Source: Methylobacterium dankookense
Lineage (GTDB): Bacteria > Pseudomonadota > Alphaproteobacteria > Rhizobiales > Beijerinckiaceae
Direction of reading: 5' to 3'
Assembly (NCBI RefSeq): GCF_902141855.1
Contig: NZ_CABFVH010000004.1
Span: 178,659-242,658, forward strand
Length of the DNA stretch: 64,000 bases
Part shown: one piece after another, positions 40,787 through 51,943 of the stretch
How the letters are laid out: every line of letters begins with the position of its first letter
Position numbering within the stretch: position 1 is the stretch's first letter
Notes under the pieces: model-generated
What the model was told of the DNA's origin: nothing
The model's input: only the letters and a program-made list of their open reading frames with translations
The model's database searches: none
Program-made: the position numbers and the translations under genes

Positions 40787-41248
40787 ATGCAGAGCTTCGT
40801 CCGGGCCAAGCTGCACGGCATCCGGGTGACGGGGGCCGACCTGAACTATCACGGCTCGATCACCATCGATTCCGACCTCTGCCGCGAGGCGGGGCTCGAT
40901 CCGCTCGAATTCGTCGAGATCTGGAACAAGATGTCGGGCGCGCGGATCAGCACCTACGTGCTCTACGGCCCCGCCGGCTCGCGCTGCTGCATCCTGAACG
41001 GGGCCGCCGCCCGCACCTGCCAGGTCGGCGACGAGGTGATCATCGCCTCCGCGAGCTACGGGGCCGTGGACGACGTGATCGTGCACAAGCCGCGCGTGCT
41101 GATCTTCGGCGCGGGCAACGCCGTGGTGGACCGCGTGATCTACGATGTGTTCCGCGACGACCAGGGCCGCCTCGACATGCGCATCATCGAGGCGGATACC
41201 GGCGCCGAGGAGCCGCCGCGGATCGCGACGCAGATCCGGGTGGCGTGA
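40787..41248 (+). CDS. panD: Aspartate 1-decarboxylase
   Basis: 153 residues. It makes beta-alanine for pantothenate from L-aspartate. The pyruvoyl cofactor is made by cleavage at the Gly-Ser in NYHGSITID (Gly 23-Ser 24). [20 protein letters not shown] and [21 protein letters not shown] are typical. The tail beyond about residue 120 is longer than in E. coli. It is divergent from the restriction-modification gene, and followed by a repeat-rich intergenic stretch. Confidence 0.94.
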   Translation: MQSFVRAKLHGIRVTGADLNYHGSITIDSDLCREAGLDPLEFVEIWNKMSGARISTYVLYGPAGSRCCILNGAAARTCQVGDEVIIASASYGAVDDVIVHKPRVLIFGAGNAVVDRVIYDVFRDDQGRLDMRIIEADTGAEEPPRIATQIRVA

Positions 41249-41743
41249 GGGGAGCCACTCCGTCTTTCCCCGCTGCCGGAAGCTCACCGAGCCGCGACGC
41301 GGCTCCTCTCCCGTTCGGGAGAGGGCTGGGGTGAGGGACGAGAAGCTTCCGGAGGGGGCGCATCGGTCCGCGACGGGCCTCTCCTCCCCCTTGCGGGGAG
41401 GAGCCGGAGGTGGGGGTGGTGCCGAAGAACGCTCGGCGCCTCATCCTGAACCACCCCCACCCCTGACCCCTCCCCGCAAGGGGGAGGGGACGCCGCGAGC
41501 AGCTGTTCCGATCATTCTAACATCGTAAGAGAACGCGAAGCGGCTTCGGCTCCGCATTTTCCTGACAATTCTCGACCCTCACCCTGTCCCTCTCCCGAAC
41601 GGGAGAGGGGACCCGCGCCTCATGCTGCGGCGGGTCTGCTGGTTTGAGAGCCGGAATCACTTCGCTTGGTCTCGCACGGGCGACCGAGATTCCATCCGGG
41701 CCGTCTCTCGACCCGGATCAGTTCGACGAAACGTGGACGAACC
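41249..41743. repeat. Repeat-rich intergenic region between panD and lepA
   Basis: 495 bases without a gene, between two convergent stops. It holds at least four inverted repeats: GAGCCGCGACGCGGCTC (41289-41305), CCTCTCCCG with complement (41305-41324 and again 41589-41608), and a large composite element (about 41381-41490) in which CTCCCCCTTGCGGGGAGG and GGTGGGGGTGG face CCACCCCCACC and CCCTCCCCGCAAGGGGGAGG. They look like the CTCCCC-TTGCGGGGAG palindromes frequent in alphaproteobacteria. Besides ending transcription I see nothing coding here. Confidence 0.85.
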
Positions 41744-43549
<1,806 letters not shown>

Positions 43550-43750
43550 CGGCTCGATAATCTCCGGCGCGCGGCCTCCGGCCTTGGGGCCGGGCTCGCT
43601 CTCGCCGTCAGGAACGGAAATCCATTTGGTGAGGCGCGGGATAGCAGGGGGGCGGCCTTGCGCCAAGCGACGCGGCTATCCCGGAACGGAAACGGCGCGG
43701 ACGGCCCGTGGCCGCCCGCGCCGGAAAGCGCGTCCTACGCTTGAATGCGG

Positions 43751-43951
43751 TCAGCGGCCGCGGCCGCGGATGAGCCGCTCGATTTCGGCCTCGCCGTGGG
43801 CGCGGGCCTTCGCCTCGGTCGGGTGCTTGCGGTCCGAGCGCTGGTGCAGCTTGCCGTTCTTGCGGATGCTCCACTGGAACAGGCTGCCGGATTCGCCGAC
43901 CGGCTCGACGTCGAGGCTGAAGGGATAGGTGTCGGACTGGATATCGTTCAT
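43751..43951 (-). CDS. Small conserved-looking hypothetical protein
   Basis: 66 residues, soluble. SGSLFQWSIRKNGKLHQRSD and KHPTEAKARAHGEAEIERLI suggest two strands and a charged helix. The charge pattern and lack of hydrophobic segments suggest a nucleic acid-binding or regulatory role, but I recognise no family. It lies between the HugZ-like gene and lepA in the same direction. Confidence 0.6.
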   Translation of the reverse strand: MNDIQSDTYPFSLDVEPVGESGSLFQWSIRKNGKLHQRSDRKHPTEAKARAHGEAEIERLIRGRGR

Positions 43952-44021
43952 GGGGCCTATATGGGGCGTCCGGCCGGGACTGCATAGGGGGCCGGACGGC
44001 CCCTTGGACGGCGGGTAGGCC

Positions 44022-44783
44022 TCAGCCGCCGCCCGCCCGCGCCGCCGTGGCCATGGCGACGAGGCTCTTGCGCAGGGCACCCATGTCGGAGACCGGCTCG
44101 GGATAGGTGACCCGCGCCGTGCGCTCGCCCGCGATCAGGTCCATGCCCTCCGGGTCGAGCCCGGTGAGGCGCCAGGGCCCGTCGCCCGCATCGCCTGCGT
44201 AGAGCGCGAGCGCGTCGGCATGGTCCGCGTTCATGTGGGCGACGGCGCCGGCCTCGCCCGCCACCACCGCCTCGGCGCCGGCGAGGTCGAGGAGCAGTTC
44301 CGCCCGCGTCAGGGTGGCGGCCTTGGCGAAGCCGCCATTGAGGTGGCCGGCGCCCGGCTCCAGGGCGAAGAAGCCGAAATCGGGGAAGTCGGCGTAGAGC
44401 TTGGCCTTCGGGTGGCGGGCCAGGAAGCGGGCGCGGGCGCGCGGATCCTGGGACGGCACCGCCCGGCCGACGACCGTGAGCCGGGGATGGGCGAGGGGGT
44501 CGCCCTTGCCGCCGGCCGAGAAGAGCAGCGAGCCGCGCGGGTCGGCGAGGAGGTTGCGGGTATGCGCCGAGAGCCGCGACAGCAGCATCAGCGGCGTGCC
44601 GTCCGAATCGGTGGCGATCGTCACCAGCGAGGCGAAGGGCGTGCCGTCCGGATCGAGGGTCGCAAGCGCGCCGGAGCGCACGCTGCGCAGCAGCTCGCGC
44701 GCGAGGCCCACCGCATCGAACCCGGCCTCCGCCGCCGGCAGGGGCCGGGCCGGCCCGGTGCCGGACGTCTGCGTCTCGCTCAT
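44022..44783 (-). CDS. HugZ-like protein (pyridoxamine 5'-phosphate oxidase fold with DUF2470 tail)
   Basis: 253 residues. The N-terminal split-barrel domain ([20 protein letters not shown] and [20 protein letters not shown]) is the PNPOx-like fold. A C-terminal DUF2470 region ([20 protein letters not shown]) ends the protein. HugZ-family proteins bind or degrade haem; others are of unknown function. The HMNADH motif is the usual family signature. It is divergent from chvI and heads the run through to lepA. Confidence 0.82.
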   Translation of the reverse strand: MSETQTSGTGPARPLPAAEAGFDAVGLARELLRSVRSGALATLDPDGTPFASLVTIATDSDGTPLMLLSRLSAHTRNLLADPRGSLLFSAGGKGDPLAHPRLTVVGRAVPSQDPRARARFLARHPKAKLYADFPDFGFFALEPGAGHLNGGFAKAATLTRAELLLDLAGAEAVVAGEAGAVAHMNADHADALALYAGDAGDGPWRLTGLDPEGMDLIAGERTARVTYPEPVSDMGALRKSLVAMATAARAGGG

Positions 44784-45061
44784 CGTTCCTCCCGGAATCT
44801 GCCCGACAGATCATAGCGATCGGGCCCGTTTGGGCGAGGGGCGGCGATGCCGCGGCGGCCCGGCGATACGGCCAAGCTACGCGCGGCGCTCGCTTTTTTC
44901 AAAGCTTCATACTAAAGCGACTGTCCCTTCGGTGCGAAGCGGGCCCGGGCCGGCGTTCAGTCCAAGCCCCGCCTTCGCGCTCACGCCTGCCCCGGACCGG
45001 GGCCGGGCCCGGCCGCTCCCGGCCCGGACCCCGCCGCCGCCGTTTCAGTCAGGGAACGCGC
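44784..45061. other. Divergent intergenic region between the HugZ-like gene and chvI
   Basis: A 278-base gap that must contain two promoters. An AT-rich patch (about 44893-44925, CTTTTTTCAAAGCTTCATAC) stands out from the GC-rich flanks and is the best promoter candidate for chvI; no consensus -35/-10 pair is clear. Nothing else seen. Confidence 0.4.
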
Positions 45062-45772
45062 ATGCCCACCATCGCCCTCGTCGACGACGACCGCAACATC
45101 CTCACATCCGTGTCGATCGCCCTCGAAACCGAAGGCTACCGCATCCAGACCTACACGGACGGCGCCTCCGCCCTCGACGGCCTGCGGCACTCGCCGCCGG
45201 ACCTCGCGATCTTCGACATCAAGATGCCGCGCATGGACGGGATGGAGCTTCTCCGACGCCTGCGGCAGAAATCGGACCTTCCGGTGATCTTCTTGACCTC
45301 GAAGGACGAGGAGATCGACGAGCTGTTCGGCCTCAAGATGGGCGCCGACGACTTCATCCATAAGCCGTTCTCGCAGCGCCTCCTCGTGGAGCGGGTGAAG
45401 GCCGTGCTGCGCCGCTTCGCCCCCAAGGACGGCACGAGCGCCGCCCAGCGCGAGGCGGACGTCGCCGCCCGCTCGCTGGAGCGCGGCGCCCTGATGATGG
45501 ACCCCGAGCGCCACACCTGCACCTGGAAGGGCGAGCCGGTGACGCTCACGGTCACCGAGTTCCTGATCCTGCAGGCTCTGGCCCAGCGCCCGGGCGTGGT
45601 GAAGAGCCGCAACGCGCTGATGGACGCGGCCTACGACGATCAGGTCTACGTGGACGACCGCACCATCGACAGCCACATCAAGCGGCTGCGCAAGAAGTTC
45701 AAGGTCACCGACCAGAACTTCGACATGATCGAGACCCTGTACGGCGTCGGCTACCGCTTCAAGGAAAATTGA
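45062..45772 (+). CDS. chvI: Response regulator ChvI
   Basis: 236 residues: an N-terminal receiver domain with the phosphoacceptor Asp 52 in [12 protein letters not shown] and the conserved Lys in FIHKPFS, and an OmpR-type winged-helix DNA-binding domain (about 145-235) with [22 protein letters not shown]. The gene order with chvG and the phosphotransferase genes is the one known for ChvI in Agrobacterium, Sinorhizobium and Brucella, where the pair responds to acidity and envelope stress. It ends 34 bases before chvG. Confidence 0.94.
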   Translation: MPTIALVDDDRNILTSVSIALETEGYRIQTYTDGASALDGLRHSPPDLAIFDIKMPRMDGMELLRRLRQKSDLPVIFLTSKDEEIDELFGLKMGADDFIHKPFSQRLLVERVKAVLRRFAPKDGTSAAQREADVAARSLERGALMMDPERHTCTWKGEPVTLTVTEFLILQALAQRPGVVKSRNALMDAAYDDQVYVDDRTIDSHIKRLRKKFKVTDQNFDMIETLYGVGYRFKEN

Positions 45773-45806
45773 GAACCGCCCGTAGCCCGAGATCGACCTC
45801 CGCACC

Positions 45807-47597
45807 GTGCCGTCCACAACCGACGAAGCCGCGCGCCGAACCCTGTTCGGCCGGCCCATCACCTCGCCGCTCGCCTGGCCGCGCGCCCTCTGGGACGGGA
45901 TCGGGCAGCGGGCCTCCTCCAGCCTGACGCGCCGCATCGTCGTCCTGAACCTGTTCGGGCTGATCGCGCTGCTCGTGGGCTTCCTCTACCTGAACCAGTT
46001 CCGCCAGGGGCTGATCCAGGCCCGCGTGCAGAGCCTCGCCATCCAGGGCGAGATCATCGCGAGCGCCATCGCCTCCTCGGCCTCGGTCGACACCGACACC
46101 ATCCGGATCGACCCGGACAAGCTGCTGCAGGATCAGGCCGGCGAGTCCGGCCCGGAGGAGGAGGCCTCGCCGCTCGCCTTCTCGCTCAACCCCGAGCGGG
46201 TGGCGCCGCTGCTGTCGCGCCTCGTGACGCCCACCGGCAACCGCGCCCGCGTCTACGAGCGCGAGGGCGGCCTGCTGTTCGATACCCGCTCCCTGTTCAA
46301 CCGCGACAGCAACCGCGGCGACGCGGCGGGCGCGCACAAGCCGAACGTGCTGGAGCGGGCCTTCACCTGGGTCCAGGCCCGGATCGGAAACCCGTTCGGC
46401 ACCCGCACCGCCCCGCCGGAGGAGGTCGGGCCGACGAACGGCCACTCCCTGCGCGAGGTCCAGACGGCGCTCGCCGGCGCCCGCGGCAGCCTCGTCCGCC
46501 GCAACACGGACGGCGAGACGACGGTGTCGGTGGCGGTGCCGATCCACAAGGCCGGCCAGGTGCGCGGCGCCCTGCTGATCTCGACGCAGGGCGACGCCAT
46601 CGACCGGGTGATCGCCTCCGAGCGTTTCGGCCTGTTCCAGGTCTTCCTCGTCGCCTCGCTGATCATGGTGGTGCTGTCGATCCTGCTCGCGGGCGCCATC
46701 GCCGGCCCGGTGCGGCGGCTCGCCGAGGCCGCCGAGAAGGTGCGCATGGGTATCAAGACCCGCGAGGAGATCCCCGACTTCACCGACCGCACGGACGAGA
46801 TCGGCCATCTCTCCGGCGCGCTGCGCGACATGACGCAGGCGCTCTACCGCCGCATCGACGCCATCGAGAGCTTCGCGGCCGATGTCAGCCACGAGCTGAA
46901 GAACCCGCTGACCTCGCTGCGCAGCGCCGTCGAGACCCTGCCGCTCGCCAAGACGGACGAGTCGCGCGGGCGCCTGATGGCGATCATCCAGCACGACGTG
47001 AAGCGCCTCGACCGGCTGATCAGCGACATCGCCGACGCCTCGCGCCTCGATGCCGAGCTCGCCCGCGCCGAGGCGCGCCGGGTCGACATGAAGCGGCTCC
47101 TGACCACGGTGATCTCGGTGGCCAACGAGCGGCGCCGCTCCAAGGACTGCATGATCCTGCTCGACATCGAGACGCCGCCCGGCGAGCAGGAGCAGCCCTT
47201 CGCGATCATCGGCCACGACAGCCGGCTCGGCCAGGTCGTCAACAACCTGATCGACAACGCGCGCTCCTTCTCGCCCTCCGAGGCCAAGGTGCGGGTGGCG
47301 CTGCGGCGTGTGCGCGGCGAGGTCGAGATGATCTGCGAGGACGAGGGGCCGGGCATCCCCGAGCATGCCCTCGAGCGGATCTTCGAGCGCTTCTACACCG
47401 ACCGGCCCGAGCAGGGCTTCGGCCAGAATTCCGGCCTCGGCCTGTCGATCTCGCGCCAGATCGTCCAGGCGCATCGCGGCATGATCCGGGCCGAGAACCG
47501 CCCCGGCCCGGCCAACGAGGACGGCGAGCCGACGGTGCGCGGCGCCCGCTTCGTGGTGCGCCTGCCGGCCGCGCCCCGCCAGCTCGCCCATGGTTGA
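45807..47597 (+). CDS. chvG: Sensor histidine kinase ChvG
   Basis: 596 residues, starting with GTG at 45807. Two transmembrane helices (about 47-70 and 275-300) bracket a periplasmic sensor domain. A HAMP region follows, then HisKA with DVSHELKNPLTSLRSAVETL (His about 362) and HATPase with NLIDNARSFSPSEAKV, DEGPGIPEHAL and GLGLSISRQIV. In Hyphomicrobiales ChvG is held in check by the periplasmic protein ExoR; no exoR is in this window. It is 8 bases from the downstream kinase gene. Confidence 0.94.
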   Translation: MPSTTDEAARRTLFGRPITSPLAWPRALWDGIGQRASSSLTRRIVVLNLFGLIALLVGFLYLNQFRQGLIQARVQSLAIQGEIIASAIASSASVDTDTIRIDPDKLLQDQAGESGPEEEASPLAFSLNPERVAPLLSRLVTPTGNRARVYEREGGLLFDTRSLFNRDSNRGDAAGAHKPNVLERAFTWVQARIGNPFGTRTAPPEEVGPTNGHSLREVQTALAGARGSLVRRNTDGETTVSVAVPIHKAGQVRGALLISTQGDAIDRVIASERFGLFQVFLVASLIMVVLSILLAGAIAGPVRRLAEAAEKVRMGIKTREEIPDFTDRTDEIGHLSGALRDMTQALYRRIDAIESFAADVSHELKNPLTSLRSAVETLPLAKTDESRGRLMAIIQHDVKRLDRLISDIADASRLDAELARAEARRVDMKRLLTTVISVANERRRSKDCMILLDIETPPGEQEQPFAIIGHDSRLGQVVNNLIDNARSFSPSEAKVRVALRRVRGEVEMICEDEGPGIPEHALERIFERFYTDRPEQGFGQNSGLGLSISRQIVQAHRGMIRAENRPGPANEDGEPTVRGARFVVRLPAAPRQLAHG

Positions 47598-47605
47598 GCA
47601 GATCC

Positions 47606-48106
47606 ATGCCTGAGGCCGCCTGCCTCACCGCCCACGCCGCCTGCGTGGTGCTCGGCGAGGCGGGGGTGCTGATTCGCGGCGAATCGGGCGCCGGCAAGTC
47701 GAGCCTCGCGCTCGGCCTGATCGAGGCGGCCTCTTCCCGCGGCCTGTTCGCGGCGCTGGTGGCCGACGACCGGGTGCGGATCGCGCGGTCGCACGGCCGG
47801 CTCGTGGCCCGGTCTCATCCGGCGATCGCGGGGCGGATCGAGGTACGCGGCCTCGGCCTCCTCGCCCTGCCGGCTTTGGAGGCCTGCCTGCTGGCCCGCG
47901 TGGTCGACCTTGCCGAAGCGGCGCCGCGCTTCCCCGAGGCGGGGGCGGAGCGCGCCGAGATCCTCGGAATCGACCTGCCGCGGCTCTGCCTCGACCGACC
48001 CTTGCGCGCCGCCGGGCTCGGGCCCGCGGCCGTCCTCGCCGCCCTCGGCGTGGCTTCGCAGCCGCACAATCCGATCGTGCGCAGCCTTCGCGGAATCGCC
48101 CCGTAG
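47606..48106 (+). CDS. hprK: Short HPr kinase/phosphorylase
   Basis: 166 residues, the short alphaproteobacterial type lacking the N-terminal domain of Gram-positive HprK. The Walker A loop is LIRGESGAGKSSLALGLIEA; GRIEVRGLGLLALP follows as the HprK signature. It would phosphorylate or dephosphorylate HPr on a serine, and is a known partner of the nitrogen-type PTS. Start set at the ATG at 47606, since a TTG at 47594 would overlap the chvG stop. It has the position in the chvGI cluster expected from rhizobia. Confidence 0.9.
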   Translation: MPEAACLTAHAACVVLGEAGVLIRGESGAGKSSLALGLIEAASSRGLFAALVADDRVRIARSHGRLVARSHPAIAGRIEVRGLGLLALPALEACLLARVVDLAEAAPRFPEAGAERAEILGIDLPRLCLDRPLRAAGLGPAAVLAALGVASQPHNPIVRSLRGIAP

Positions 48107-48232
48107 CGCGGTGGCCCGGGTCATGGCATGATGATGACCTTCGTTTGAGCAAAACGTCGCGACTGCCTTGTACGCGTCGGGTGCGATGCACAACATGGCG
48201 GCTCGGATAACAGGACGTCGGAACACGCGTCG

Positions 48233-48634
48233 ATGATTGGCATGGTGCTTGTCACCCACGGCTTACTCGCGACCGAGTTCAAGGCCGCTTTGGAGCACGT
48301 GGTCGGCCCCCAGGAGCAGATCGAGACCATCACGATCGGCCCCGAAGACGACATGGAGCTGCGACGCCGGGACATCATGTCCGCGGTCGGTCGCGTCAAC
48401 ACCGGCACGGGCGTCGTCGTGCTCACCGACATGTTCGGCGGCACGCCCTCGAACCTCGCCTTATCCTGTATGAATGGCGGTGCCGTCGAGGTGGTCGCCG
48501 GGATCAACCTGCCGATGCTGATCAAGCTCGCCAGCGTCCGCGACGAGGAATCCCTCGGGGACGCGGTGCTCCACGCCCAGGAAGCGGGCCGCAAGTACAT
48601 CAACGTCGCCTCGCGCGTGCTGGCCGGCAAGTAG
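48233..48634 (+). CDS. PTS EIIA component (mannose-type fold)
   Basis: 133 residues, cytosolic. The N-terminal MVLVTHGLLATEFKAALEHV holds the phosphorylated His 9; VVLTDMFGGTPSNLALSCMN is the family signature. With HPr downstream and HprK upstream it is part of an incomplete regulatory PTS branch, not a sugar transporter; no EIIB, EIIC or EIID is present. In rhizobia this protein is known to affect ChvI and KdpD activity. It is separated from hprK by 126 bases. Confidence 0.9.
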   Translation: MIGMVLVTHGLLATEFKAALEHVVGPQEQIETITIGPEDDMELRRRDIMSAVGRVNTGTGVVVLTDMFGGTPSNLALSCMNGGAVEVVAGINLPMLIKLASVRDEESLGDAVLHAQEAGRKYINVASRVLAGK

Positions 48635-48697
48635 CCTCGCGCCAAGTCGCTTCCCGGCAAGTCGCTTCCCGGCAGGTCGCCTCGCAGGTCGCCCGGC
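48629..48697 (+). repeat. Short tandem repeat overlapping the EIIA stop codon
   Basis: Five decaying copies of about 15 bases: AAGTAGCCTCGCGCC, AAGTCGCTTCCCGGC twice in a row, then shortened AGGTCGCCTCGC and AGGTCGCCCGGC. The first copy contains the last codon and stop of the EIIA gene, so expansion or contraction may change its 3' end. Confidence 0.7.
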
Positions 48698-48852
48698 TCG
48701 GAGCAGCCCGGCGCACGGACCTCGGCCGTGACCCGCAAAAGACTTCCGTCTCAGCCTCGAAACCGCTACGCACGTCGGACGACGGCCGAGATCCGTCGGC
48801 CGATGCGGGACGAGCCCTGCACGGCAAGCAACGAGCGAGACGCCCCCTGCCG

Positions 48853-49170
48853 ATGGACGATCTCTTCGAGACGGACGACGATCCGCCGGTCCCCGAGGGC
48901 GGTTTCCTGCGCACCCTGCCGATCATCAACCGACGCGGCCTCCACGCGCGCGCCTCGGCGAAGTTCGTCCAGACCGTGGAACGCTTCGATGCCGCGGTGA
49001 CCGTGACCCGGGCCGGCGAGACGGTCGGCGGGCGCTCGATCATGGGCCTGCTGACGCTCGGCGCCGCCCAGGGCACCTCGGTCGCCGTCACGGCGGCCGG
49101 GACGGATGCCGAGGCCTGCCTCGACGCGATCGAGGCGCTCCTCGCCAACCGCTTCGGCGAGGACGAGTAG
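48853..49170 (+). CDS. ptsH: HPr phosphocarrier protein
   Basis: 105 residues, about 18 longer at the N terminus than E. coli HPr (acidic tail DDLFETDDDPP). The active-site His is residue 31 in NRRGLHARASAKF, and the regulatory Ser is residue 62 in GGRSIMGLLTLGAAQG, giving the same 31-residue spacing as His15-Ser46. The serine is the target of HprK. It is 218 bases after the EIIA gene, so read-through from chvI is likely but not certain. No EI gene is in the window. Confidence 0.92.
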   Translation: MDDLFETDDDPPVPEGGFLRTLPIINRRGLHARASAKFVQTVERFDAAVTVTRAGETVGGRSIMGLLTLGAAQGTSVAVTAAGTDAEACLDAIEALLANRFGEDE

Positions 49171-49179
49171 GCGGAGCCT

Positions 49180-50025
49180 TCAGCCGGCCGCGTGGCGCCA
49201 CGCCACGGCGCGCGCGCCGCTGCCGAGATGCAGGGTGCCCGCCACCACCGTGCCGCCGCTGCGCGCCAGCTCGACGCTGATCTGCCGCCGCCGCGCGAAC
49301 AGGCGCGAGACCACCCGCACCATCGCGGCCTCCGCCGGATCGGCGATGATCGGCCGCCGCGCCGTGCGCGCGTCGAGGGCCAGGAAGGTCTCGACCGCGT
49401 CGCGAACCTGCGCCGGGTCGCGCACATGCTCGACGCTGGGGGGCCGGTAGCCCTCCGGGCGCACCCCGAGCAGGCTGGCCTGCGGGATGTTCCGGCGCCG
49501 GACCTCGTGACCCGCGGGCGCCGCGTCGGCCGCGTCCGGACCCGGGCGGGCCGGATCGATGTCGAACTGGACCGGGCGGGCGAGGGCGCCGAGGCGGGCC
49601 CGCACGGCCGCCACGACGTCGCGCGCGCGCTCCGGCTCGATGAGGGGGGAAGGCCCCGGCAGGCCGGGCGGCCGCCAGAGATGGGCGCGGTCCCGGGCGA
49701 GCAGGGGGCGGGCGATCCGCAGGGGCAGCACCCCGTGCAGGGTGTCCGGCGCCGCGTCCGGCCGGCGCCAGACCAGGGCGAAGGCGATCTCCTGGCCCGC
49801 GGATTGGTGCTGGGCCGCCGTGAGCAGGAAGTCGGGGTCCTGGAACGGGTCGGCGCTCCCGGTCCGCGCCATCAGCGCGCGCCAGGCCGCGACCGCCTCG
49901 CCGTCGACCGCCAGCGCACCGCGCAGATCGACGGCGAGCGGCCTCTCCGGCGGATCCGCGGCGGCCGGATCCCGGCGCGCCGGCTCCGAGAGTCCGCCCT
50001 GGATCAGTGTGAAGCGTCGCGTCAT
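49180..50025 (-). CDS. GNAT_6/CelD-like acetyltransferase-like protein
   Basis: 281 residues. TGSADPFQDPDFLLTAAQHQ near the N terminus resembles the PF13480 family (cellulose-biosynthesis acetyltransferase-like), and the C-terminal ARRRQISVELARSGGTVVAG and TLHLGSGARAVAWRH would be the GNAT strands. The acetyl-CoA loop (R/QxxGxG/A) is not obvious, so function is tentative. Start set at 50025-50023. It is convergent with ptsH and lies downstream of the COG0523 GTPase in the same direction. Confidence 0.65.
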   Translation of the reverse strand: MTRRFTLIQGGLSEPARRDPAAADPPERPLAVDLRGALAVDGEAVAAWRALMARTGSADPFQDPDFLLTAAQHQSAGQEIAFALVWRRPDAAPDTLHGVLPLRIARPLLARDRAHLWRPPGLPGPSPLIEPERARDVVAAVRARLGALARPVQFDIDPARPGPDAADAAPAGHEVRRRNIPQASLLGVRPEGYRPPSVEHVRDPAQVRDAVETFLALDARTARRPIIADPAEAAMVRVVSRLFARRRQISVELARSGGTVVAGTLHLGSGARAVAWRHAAG

Positions 50026-50140
50026 CGCCCCGTCCAAACCCTGTCCGCCCTGTCCCGCTTTCGTCCCGTTCCGGGACATCCGGGCGCTCCCGGCGCGCTC
50101 CGCGCCGGGGTCGTTTCAAGGACGGTGCCGCGGATCGGTC

Positions 50141-51214
50141 TCAGCCGCCGGGGATCGCGAGGGGGTTGTCGGTGAGCGCCGCCGCGTCCGGCGCGTCGGG
50201 GCGGGGCCGCCCGAGGAAGGCGTCCCACAGGCGCGCCACGAAGCTCGGATCGAGGTCGCGCACGATCAGGACGAGGCGCGAGGTCCGGTCCTCGTCCGGC
50301 CAGGCGGGCAGGGTGACGGGGGCGTGCACCACGTGCTGGACGCCGTGCACCACCACCGGCCGGTCAGGATCCTCGGCGAGCGCCACCAGCCCCTTGAGGC
50401 GCAGGAGCTTGGGGCCGTGGTTGGCGCGCAGGAGGTCGAGGAACATCTCGAAGGTCGCCCGCGGCACCGGCCGATCGCTCGCCAGCGCGAAGGCGCGGAT
50501 CGCCGCGTCGTGCCGGTTCGGGTCGTGGCCGTGCGCATGCTCGTCCTCGTCCACGGCGCCGAGCCAGGCGCGCACATCCGCCGCCTTGCCGTCGAGGCCG
50601 AACAGGCCGCCGAGCAGCGTGTCGGCCGGCGCCTCCGGCGGCTCGATCGCGGCGGCCGGGTTCAGGCGGGCGAGGCGGGCGCGCAAGGGGCCGGTATCGC
50701 CGGCGAGGTCCTGCTTGGCGAGCACGATCCGGTCGGCCACCGCGACCTGCCGCACGGCCTCCGCATGCGCGTCGAGGGTCGCGTCGCCGTTCACCGCATC
50801 GACCACGGTGACCACCGCCTGCAGGCGATAGCGCAGCACGAGATAGGGATGGTAGATCAGCGCGTGCAGGATCGGCGCCGGGTCGGCGAGGCCGGTGGTC
50901 TCGATCACCACGCGGCGGAAGGGCGCGATGCGGCCGTTGTCGCGCTTGCGCAGCAGGTCTTCCAGCGTCGCGATCAGGTCGCCGCGCACGGTGCAGCACA
51001 GGCAGCCGGCGCCGAGCAGGACCATGTCCTCGTCCACGCGCTCGATCAGCAGGTGGTCGAGGCCGATTTCGCCGAACTCGTTGACGATCACCACCGTGTC
51101 GGCGAGCGCCGGGTCCGCGAGCAGGCGATTCAGGAGCGTGGTCTTGCCGGCTCCGAGGAAGCCGGTGAGCACGGTGAGCGGGATCGGCTCCGGGCGGGTG
51201 GATGCGTCGGCCAT
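50141..51214 (-). CDS. COG0523 (CobW/YjiA) family GTPase, putative zinc metallochaperone
   Basis: 357 residues. Walker A (LTGFLGAGKTTLLNRLLAD), the CXCC metal-binding motif (GAGCLCCTVRGDL) and NEFGEIGLDHLL are hallmarks. A His-rich linker (DEDEHAHGHDPNRHDAA) follows the G domain, and a C-terminal CobW-C domain ends the protein. Such GTPases deliver zinc, cobalt or nickel. No Zur box was seen. It lies downstream of the hypothetical gene at 51704-51306 with 91 bases between. Confidence 0.9.
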   Translation of the reverse strand: MADASTRPEPIPLTVLTGFLGAGKTTLLNRLLADPALADTVVIVNEFGEIGLDHLLIERVDEDMVLLGAGCLCCTVRGDLIATLEDLLRKRDNGRIAPFRRVVIETTGLADPAPILHALIYHPYLVLRYRLQAVVTVVDAVNGDATLDAHAEAVRQVAVADRIVLAKQDLAGDTGPLRARLARLNPAAAIEPPEAPADTLLGGLFGLDGKAADVRAWLGAVDEDEHAHGHDPNRHDAAIRAFALASDRPVPRATFEMFLDLLRANHGPKLLRLKGLVALAEDPDRPVVVHGVQHVVHAPVTLPAWPDEDRTSRLVLIVRDLDPSFVARLWDAFLGRPRPDAPDAAALTDNPLAIPGG

Positions 51215-51305
51215 GGCAGCGGCCTAGCGCGCCCCGGGGCCGGGCTCAACCGGCCCGGGAGCGGGGGCGCCCCCAGCACGCCGCCGCGCTAGGGGGGGCG
51301 GGGCC

Positions 51306-51704
51306 TCAGCTCCGCGGCAGGCGCAGGGACTGCATCAGGCGCGGCAGGAGGCGCGGGCGCGAATCGCGGCCCTCGGAATCGTCGCCCATGCCGAGATCGC
51401 TCACGTCGAACGGGTCCTGCCCGTCATGGGCCCCGTCCGCCGCGGCCCGCGCGCCGGATGTCGCCCCGTCCTCGCCCTCGTCGTCCCCGTGGGTGGCGCG
51501 CGTGAGCACGTCGACGACCAAGTCCGGCACGGGCTGGTCGTAATCCTGCAGCAGCAGCGCCGCCTTGCCGAGCGCGGTCAGCTTGGACATCGACGTCTCG
51601 CCGATCATGCTCTCGCGCAGGACCTGATCGGCCAGAACGTCCGCGAGCCTGGACACCTCAGAGAGACGCTCGCCGTTCACCTCACCCTCCATCATCGTCG
51701 TCAC
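51306..51704 (-). CDS. Hypothetical acidic protein
   Basis: 132 residues. An N-terminal helical part (SEVSRLADVLADQVLRESMI and LTALGKAALLLQDYDQPVP) is followed by an acidic linker (DDEGEDGATSG) and a basic end (RPRLLPRLMQSLRLPRS). No known domain. The charged split could suit a membrane-surface or nucleic acid-binding role, but nothing firmer can be said. Confidence 0.62.
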   Translation of the reverse strand: MTTMMEGEVNGERLSEVSRLADVLADQVLRESMIGETSMSKLTALGKAALLLQDYDQPVPDLVVDVLTRATHGDDEGEDGATSGARAAADGAHDGQDPFDVSDLGMGDDSEGRDSRPRLLPRLMQSLRLPRS

Positions 51705-51883
51705 GTACCCCGAAGCATGGGTTGTCCGGCGCTCAGCGTCGGTCTGAGATCAACATTTGTTACGATCACGATCGACCCCGTTATTGCTCAGCGGAGCGAG
51801 ATTACTCACCGAGAAACGGAGTTTCAATCCTGTCAATCACTTGGCCGCGGGCTTTCTCACAGGCAGCTCTTCGGCGCGGTTGC

Positions 51884-51898
51884 TTAACCCTCCGTTGA
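51884..51898 (+). promoter_or_regulatory. Candidate CtrA-type box upstream of gapR
   Basis: TTAACCCTCCGTTGA, which matches the CtrA consensus TTAA-N7-TTAA with one mismatch in the second half. It lies 46 bases before the gapR start, a typical position for a CtrA box near a promoter. The only support is the match itself. Confidence 0.35.
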
Positions 51899-51943
51899 CC
51901 GTGATCCGCGAGGGTGCCGGCCCGGATCAGCCAAGGAGTGAGC

